Positions 58,202 to 64,000 of a stretch of DNA of 64,000 nucleotides are shown one piece after another; the first letter of the stretch is position 1, and each line of letters starts with the position of its first letter. This DNA is from Hemileia vastatrix (lineage: Eukaryota > Basidiomycota > Pucciniomycetes > Pucciniales > Zaghouaniaceae). The translations under genes were made by a program, and so were the position numbers. Location: positions 13,340,683 to 13,404,682 of the forward strand of contig JASXTE010000002.1 in the NCBI GenBank assembly GCA_030280995.1, given 5' to 3'. The notes under the pieces are model-generated. The model had not been told where the DNA came from. It saw nothing but the letters and a program-made list of their open reading frames with translations, and did no database searches.

Positions 58202-59459
58202 ATGCCTTCCTCACTCTCAAATTGTGATAAGCTACATCAAGCAATGACTTTCATAGATCTTGAACTCTTCTTTGACTCTGATTGAGATTCTGATTCTTAT
58301 CTTGAAGATGATTTTTTTTGTCAAAAATGGTCAGGAAAAGTTACCTTCTTCCAAGAAAGCCTCAACTACTTCATACCCCCAAGTACACCATCCAAACACT
58401 TCTTAGCCTATCTGTTCCCATTTTTAGACAGTTTTTCAGGAATTCTCAGGAATTTTACCTTAAATTGCTTTAGCTTATTCAGGACCACCCCATTTTTCAC
58501 AATAATTCTCAAAAACCACAATGTTATCCTTGAATTCAATTGGCCTTGACACTATGCTGTTTGGGTTCTAATGGTAATGGAGCTGCCTTGAAATTTTTGG
58601 AAAATGTCTTTGATTTATAGTATGGCTCTGTTAACACTTATAAAAAGCAATGAATCACTGCTATCAACTCCTTGGAATCTAAACTTCTCACCTTGCTAAC
58701 AAAAGAAAAGAAACTTGAATCATCTCAGGTTATGCAAGCAGAGGGATTCCCAGGATGTATTGTTTTTGCTGATGGTACTACTATTTCTTTGAGTCAGAAA
58801 CCTGCTAAAGGTGGAAACAATTACTTTGACCAAAAAAAGAGGTAGCTTATTTTTAATTCTATTCTTTCTTTTTCTTCATACTAACACAAGCAACTAGTTA
58901 TTCTCTATAGATATTCAATTTCCATTCAGCTTATATGTGACATCAATAAAAAATTTATATCTTTCTTTGCTGGCTATCCTGGATCATGTCATGATTCCTA
59001 CATCTTTCAGAGAATGTAAATTTCAAAAGAACCTGAAAAATTCTTTGAGGAAGATCAGTATCTTCTGGAAGACTCTACTTATGTGAATTGAAAGTATTTC
59101 CTTCCTGCTTTTTGGGGTGCAGAATCTGAATAAATTCAAAATTCCAAGTTCAACAATCATTTCGAAAAGTCAAGAGTCTGTATTGAACATTCTATTGGCA
59201 TCTTGAAAGGTTATTTTTCCAGTTTAAGGGAATTAAGAGGTCCTCTTAAAAATAAATCCAAAATGGAGGCAGTGATCAACTAAGTTCTGTGTTGAACTAT
59301 ACTTCATAGCCTGCTTTCTGAACTCAAAGATCAATATCTAGAGTTATGTGAAGATGAAAAAGTTGAAACACCTCCCACTATATCCAACACTTCTATCTCT
59401 CAAACCACTAGCATATGGGAAAAAATTCTTCCAATCACACTAGCACATTTGGATATGTA
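58202..59459 (+). pseudogene. PIF/Harbinger-like (DDE_4) transposase of H3
   Basis: ATG 58202 (MPSSLSNCDKLHQ) lies in the right copy of the Gypsy C target duplication. The catalytic core is readable: VFADGTTISLSQ with the first Asp at 58771-58773; a probable intron GTAGCT..TCTATAG to about 58910; ICDINKKFISFFAGYPGSCHDSYIF with the second Asp at 58993-58995; and RVCIEHSIGILKGYF with Glu at 59185-59187. The C-terminus ends ILPITLAHLDM, as in H4. Seven or more stops and several shifts show it is dead. DDE_4 enzymes cut at the terminal inverted repeats and make 3-bp duplications, which fits the ATT/AAT flanks of H2, H4 and the MITE. Confidence 0.75.
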
Positions 59460-59892
59460 GCAATTTATTCTTATATTATTATGAAATTCATCTCTTTTTT
59501 ATCTACTATTACTACTTTCTTTTGATTCACAAATCTTACTTCCCACTGGGATACCCTCCATTGTTATTTCAATAATACTCCAGCTTTTCTCAACACAAAC
59601 CTTTTAAACTTTTTTTCATAATCTTCAAATGATCAAATTGCATGTATTATTCTCTTGTTTTGAAATTTTATTTTTGCATATTGACTTTTATTTTGAATCT
59701 TCAGTGAAAGTCTCTTTTTCCCTGTCTCTTTTGTTTTTGTTCACCACCTCAACATGAAATTTCATATTTTCAGCTATCACATAATTTTTCAGTCATTCTT
59801 CTTTTTTTTCATCCCCCATATCCTTTTCCTCCTCTCCTCAAACATCCTTCAAATTATTGGAAGTCAATTGTTTTCTCATCTCATCTCTCCAG

Positions 59893-60670
59893 GTAAGTCA
59901 TTTCTCTCATTTTTACTTATATGTTTGCTAATTATATTTTTTTTGATTTTTTGGTAAGTGGTTTTTTTTATCTTCTAGGTAAAATTAACCTTTTTTTTCT
60001 CTTCATCCTACTCTTGGTCCCTCCTTGGACTGGCCATTTTCCCCACTTTCATCCCTCCTTGGAATGGACATATCCCCCTTTTGCTTCTCTTTGGCTTCCT
60101 CATTCCCTCCTTCCATGGCTTACTCTAACCCCCCTTTCCTCCCTCTTTACCCCCTCAATCCACCCCTCCTTGGATGCCTCTAACCCCCCCCCCCTCAAAC
60201 CCCCTCAAATATCCCCTTCAAACCCCCTCAAATCTCTCCTTCAAACCCCCCTAAAACTGCTTAAAATCCCCCTAAAACCCCCCCTACAACCCCCACAAAA
60301 TCTCCCTACAACTGCTTCATAACCCCCTTCTTAACCCTCTCTTTAGCCAACCAACCCCCCCTATCTTCCTTTGTTAACTAATCAAACTGTTGGTGAAAAA
60401 ATTAGTTAATGAACAATTTCTTGCTTACAATTGCTTGTTAACAAAGGAAGATAGGGGGGGTGAGTTGGTTAAAGATAGGGTTAAGGGGGGTTCTGGGGGG
60501 GTTTGGAGATGGGTTTGGAGGGGGATTCTGGGGGGGATTCTGGGGGGGATTAGAGGGGTTTGGAGGCAGAATTTGAGGGGGTTTCTGGGGGGTTTTTTGG
60601 AGCAGGTTTGGAGGCAGTATTAAGGACACCAAAATAACAAAAAAAAATTATTTCTGTTTTTTTTGTGCAG
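59893..60670 (+). other. probable intron with giant C-rich/G-rich inverted repeat, H3
   Basis: Donor CAG|GTAAGT at 59893 and acceptor TTTTGTGCAG ending at 60670 (alternative TTTTCAG at 60830). Inside, 60341-60378 and 60437-60474 are 38-nt arms matching at about 35 positions around a 58-nt loop. Outside them a C-rich block (60010-60340) faces a G-rich block (60475-60615) with GGGG runs at short intervals. The arrangement repeats that of H2 at 11841-12683. Confidence 0.55.
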
Positions 60671-60836
60671 ATTTATACAAAAGTTTTTGTCAAATTCAAG
60701 GAAAGTAATAATTATTCTTATTAATTTTTTGAAACAAATTTAATTGGTTAATTATTTTAGATTATGTGAGTTTTTTTTATTTTTTAAACTCTTTTTTGAT
60801 GTTTTTTTGACCAGTAAAATTTTTTTTCAGAAAAAA

Positions 60837-62135
60837 ATGTCTATTTCTTCAGATTCAAGCCTTACACCTCTATCTTCATCTTTATCTTATTTATCATCTT
60901 CTTCAAAATCTACTTCATTTCAATTGTCAAAAAAAAATTCAGAAAAAAAAATGTCTATTTCTTCTGATTCAACCTTACATGTCTATCTTCATCTTTATCC
61001 TCTTTATCATCTTCTTCAATTTCTACTTCTTTTCAATCTTCTTCAAAACCTTTGATAATAAAAAATGTTGATCAATATTATCAATGTAAAAGATATTTAA
61101 AAACAAAAATTCACTTGGATATTCTATTTGGCCATATATCAAACATCAATTATTTCAAAACTAAATTAAATAAAAAAGATAAATATCCCAGAAAGTTACC
61201 TGAAGTTATCAAATATCTAAAAAATTTACAACAGGATGAAGTTAAGGTAGTAATCAGTAATACTTTAAAACCTCAAATTATTTATGAAAATTATTAATTT
61301 GATGGAGTAAAAGATGAATCCTTTAATCAACTATCTGATCTCATCTCTATACTATATGAAATGGCTTTGGTTCAATTATCAATTAAAAATAAGAATTTTT
61401 TGGGTGGTATCATGATTGGTTTTGGATGGAGACTAGGATTTATTAAAGGCTATTCTCATGGTAAGTCAAATAATTCTTTTGTTTCATTCTTAATATTGTT
61501 CATTCATTTTAATTCTAAAGGCATTTATTTATTACTTAAAAATTTATCTAAAGTGGAAAAAAATAATGATTTTCAATTAAGGGACTCCTTACCTTCCTCT
61601 AATTATTTTCTTGCTCTTTGACTTAAAAAACTTTGTAACAAAGCCTTTGAATCCAATCATGAACTTCAACCAGAGTTGGGATTCCAAATTTGTGTGACTC
61701 TGAATGGGAAGAGATTAGCAGTGATTATCTATTATTCTCCAATGTTATAATTACTCATTCTGGCTTTCATAAAAAGATTCATACCAATAAGAATGACACC
61801 AATTATCTTACTTTGGGGATTTTCTTTTATATCAATCCTATTACTGGACAATCTATTCCTTCCCCAGCTAAAATAAAATTTCATGGGTTATACTTTCCAG
61901 ATCACAACTGTATAATCAATTTTAGTTTAGGAACTATAATCATCAAAACTATTCGGAACTCTTCTAAGGATAATTACCAAAAAACAAAAGCTCCCCCTTG
62001 TTTGGAATCTTTTCACGACTTTATTCATTTTGGATTCTCCTTCTAAATTAGTCAAAAACTAATCCAGCAAATCAACAAGGTAAAAGTTATAAATTTAATA
62101 AAAATTTAAGTAGATCTAAAAAGTATGGGGATTAG
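60837..62135 (+). pseudogene. Tet/JBP-like 2OG-Fe(II) oxygenase of H3
   Basis: ATG 60837 follows TTTTTTCAG. The Ser-rich N-terminus is duplicated in tandem (a second ATG 114 bp on, at 60951). Then come YYQCKRYLKTKIHLDILFGH..., a stop at 61294, and LVQLSIKNKNFLGGIMIGFGWRLG, the conserved IM..GWR.G segment of rust Tet-like proteins. A likely intron GTAAGT (about 61461) to CTAAAG (61520) precedes LKKLCNKAFE. The core GFHKKIHTNKND shows H-x-N where H2 has H-x-D, so a metal ligand is lost, followed by YINPITGQSIPSP, LYFPDHN, NYQKT (His lost) and HFGFSF, and TAG at 62133-62135. The family oxidises 5-methylcytosine or thymine in DNA; this copy cannot be active. Confidence 0.6.
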
Positions 62136-62214
62136 TAAAGTCATCAAATATTTATTATTATTTCATAAATTTTTAATAAATAAATCTGATATTTCAATTT
62201 ACTAAACTAAAGTA

Positions 62215-62390
62215 ATGAGCCAACAATCTTGTGTTATATAAAATTTAATCATGATAAAATTAATTTGATTCATGGTGATCATCTATCCAATACCTGTGGA
62301 AAGTCCCAAACTTAGTTTCTAGACTAGGTCTGCATTTTGGCCTGAGGAATTGTCATTACTTCAAAACTAGTAAATTTGAGATATCTTATT
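62215..62390 (+). other. conserved segment S, copy in H3
   Basis: The frame shares NHDKINLIHG and NTCGKSQT with H2 and is then broken by a stop and shift. Confidence 0.4.
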
Positions 62391-62439
62391 TATTTATTTA
62401 TTTCTTAATTTATGTAATTATATTAAATTTTGATGATTT

Positions 62440-62600
62440 TCACTCCTTAATTTAATAAAGAGCAGGGGAGGGTATTGCCAAATTTTTAAATCTGACATGT
62501 GAAATTGATGACTTAGAAAAATTTTGGTGATACCCACCCCTTGCTTCAATAAAATGCAAGGGAGGGTATTTCCAAATTTTTAAGCAGATATAGAGTTTTG
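62440..62600. repeat. palindromic unit array (two units), H3
   Basis: The second unit (about 62518-62582) pairs CCCCTTGC with GCAAGGG, where the H4 and H2 units pair CCCTGC with GCAGGG: both arms changed together. Confidence 0.7.
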
Positions 62601-62785
62601 TTGACTTAGCTGTATTTAGAAAAGTAAATTTAATGATTTGAATGTAAAGAAGAAAAAATGTATGAGTTTTTCAAATTTTTGCAAAAAAGAATCATCTAGA
62701 ATAAAGTCCTTTAAAAAGTCAGCATATATGAAATTATCACCTAAAAGAAATAAAACAAAATTAATTTAAATAAACAAACAATTAA

Positions 62786-64000
62786 TCAATTAAAAAAATC
62801 AAGTAACCTTTTAATGTCCTCATAAGATTGGCCATTTTTTATACATTCTGTAATGAATTCTATTTTTAAAACTTTCATGTTTTTCTAATTCACAAATAGC
62901 TATTTCTCTTTGAAATTCATGATCTTTTGTTTGCTCCAAGCAAAGATAAACTCTTTCCATCTCCTACACCTCAAATTTAGCCTTTTAAAAGTTTGATTGT
63001 AGCAAAAGAAATTTCCCTCCAAATCTAAGGCCTGTTGATCGTTCATTAGCATATGATCAAACTTCATCTTCTCAAAGTCAAGGTTATTTTTTTCAATAGA
63101 GGATTTTGCTGAGAAAATTGAATAGAAAAAATAAATAAATATAATATTGAAAAGATATATGGTGAACAATTCTTACTTATATCATTTTCTCAAAATAATC
63201 ATCAAGGGAGCCCAAAGAGCTTGTTGAAGTATTACCACATTTTAAAAGATGGTTCAAGTTCATTTAAGTTGAGTCTTGATGCTTTATTTTGGAGTTTGAG
63301 CTAGAGGGTTCAGGTAGTTGATCTTAAGTAGCTTGTAAAGCAGGATTTTCATTTCTGGAATCATTATTCTTTTTTTAAATTTGAGTTTGAGTAGGAGGAG
63401 ACCAGAAAAAAAAGAATGAGCAATTTAGAAAAGAATTGGAGAAAAAGAGAAATTAAGCATACATTAAAATTTTGGGGCTCTGAGGACTCAGATCTACTCC
63501 AAAATAATTGTTCTTCTTGATATTTAGTATCATCTTCAGGTGAAGTATGGTTAGAAGCTGGAGGGGATTGATGTCCTTGAGTTTCAGGTGTGTTGGGAGT
63601 ATTATTGGATTGTTGAGATCCAGAGGGAATATCCTTAGTAGTATCATGTATAAACCAAGGTTTGAAATCAACTTGGGAACCAAAAAGACTATCCATTTCC
63701 TCATAGAAAGGACACATGAAATTGAGCTTTTTGAAAACAGTAGTGATTACAATCTCCAAATAATCATCATCAATACCAAAGCCAGTGAAAGTGGAAGAAA
63801 AGTGACCCTTTTTATATTTGATTTGATACCTTTTGAACCTCTCCTTCATTTTCTTAGGATTGATGTTTATTCTCCCTTTTGTTTTCTTTTTACTTCATTT
63901 TCCATTAACAAGAAGCAATTAACCTTTGATGAAGGTGGAAATCCAATTTGGGTGGACTTCTCACATCCAAAACACACATGATAATTTGATTTAATTTTGA
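62786..64000 (-). pseudogene. Myb/SANT-like transposon accessory gene of H3, runs off the window
   Basis: C-terminus at TGA 62786-62788 reads ITECIKNGQSYEDIKRLL, the recurrent tail of rust Myb-like transposon proteins. A coiled coil (63169-62900: KNNLDFEKMKFDHMLMNDQQ) lies upstream. 63849-63364 holds MKERFKRYQIKYKKG, FTGFGIDDDY and CPFYEEMDSLFG, the linker after the DNA-binding fold; at the window edge MENEVKRKQ and CFGCEKSTQ belong to the fold itself. Introns and frame breaks separate these. Orientation is convergent with the Tet-like gene. Confidence 0.65.

Larger units (their letters stand above)
49489..64000 (+). mobile_element. DNA transposon H3, multi-gene, runs off the window; holds Gypsy C
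   Basis: Left end AGGGGGTGTCAGTTCTGG at 49489; the subterminal 280 bp match H1 (6790-7039). After the Gypsy C insertion (49774-58200) the transposase continues at 58202, then the C/G-rich intron, Tet-like gene, segment S, palindromic units and the convergent Myb-like gene. This is the most complete copy and defines the element. The right end lies beyond 64000. Confidence 0.75.

Noticed and set aside
1..64000. Ordinary host genes, tRNA or rRNA genes
   Set aside because: I looked on both strands and found none that I can support; every recognisable protein belongs to a transposable element.

Overview
The window is nuclear DNA from an AT-rich, repeat-packed fungal genome. I see no rRNA or tRNA gene, no bacterial feature and no ordinary host gene. 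The Gag and Pol families, the Tet/JBP-like oxygenase, the Myb-like transposon proteins, short introns (55-67 nt) and Zn2Cys6-like proteins fit a basidiomycete, most probably a rust fungus (Pucciniales). That assignment rests on recalled family resemblance, not on a search.

Almost all recognisable sequence is transposon, much of it nested. Left part: three DNA-transposon bodies of PIF/Harbinger type, H0 (end at 4932), H1 (6790-9895) and H2 (11367-14595). Then a large nest, 16451-43802: Ty3/Gypsy element B (minus strand, LTRs 16451-17554 and 42664-43802) was split by DNA transposon H4 (20635-34938). H4 was hit by a gypsy-type LTR that became solo (E, 24803-34699), and E was hit by a 199-bp MITE (25525-25723) and by a complete chromovirus, Gypsy A (25890-34380, LTRs 776 bp, duplication CTAAG). 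To the right lie a degraded Ty1/Copia relic (44170-46363) split by a CACTA-type MITE (45784-46044), a second copy of that MITE (48470-48707), and a third DNA transposon H3 (49489 to beyond the window) whose transposase start codon was hit by Gypsy C (49774-58200, duplication CATGC).

Taken together the H copies show a multi-gene transposon: a DDE_4 transposase; an intron carrying a huge C-rich/G-rich inverted repeat; a Tet/JBP-like 2OG-Fe(II) oxygenase; an array of about 60-bp palindromes; in H0/H4 a Zn2Cys6-like/coiled-coil protein; and a convergent Myb-like gene with a coiled-coil tail. No copy here is intact.

Gypsy A and Gypsy B each carry, between pol and the 3' LTR and in antisense orientation, a gene with a Cys pattern of Zn2Cys6 type (B has two). 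Gypsy A has a textbook -1 frameshift cassette between gag and pol. Its reading frames are broken only by point nonsense changes, of which seven are TGA in a TTGA context, the mark of a TCG-to-TTG genome-defence or deamination process. The antisense Zn-cluster genes, the Tet-carrying Harbinger-type transposon, the palindrome arrays and the TCG signature are the most interesting signals.
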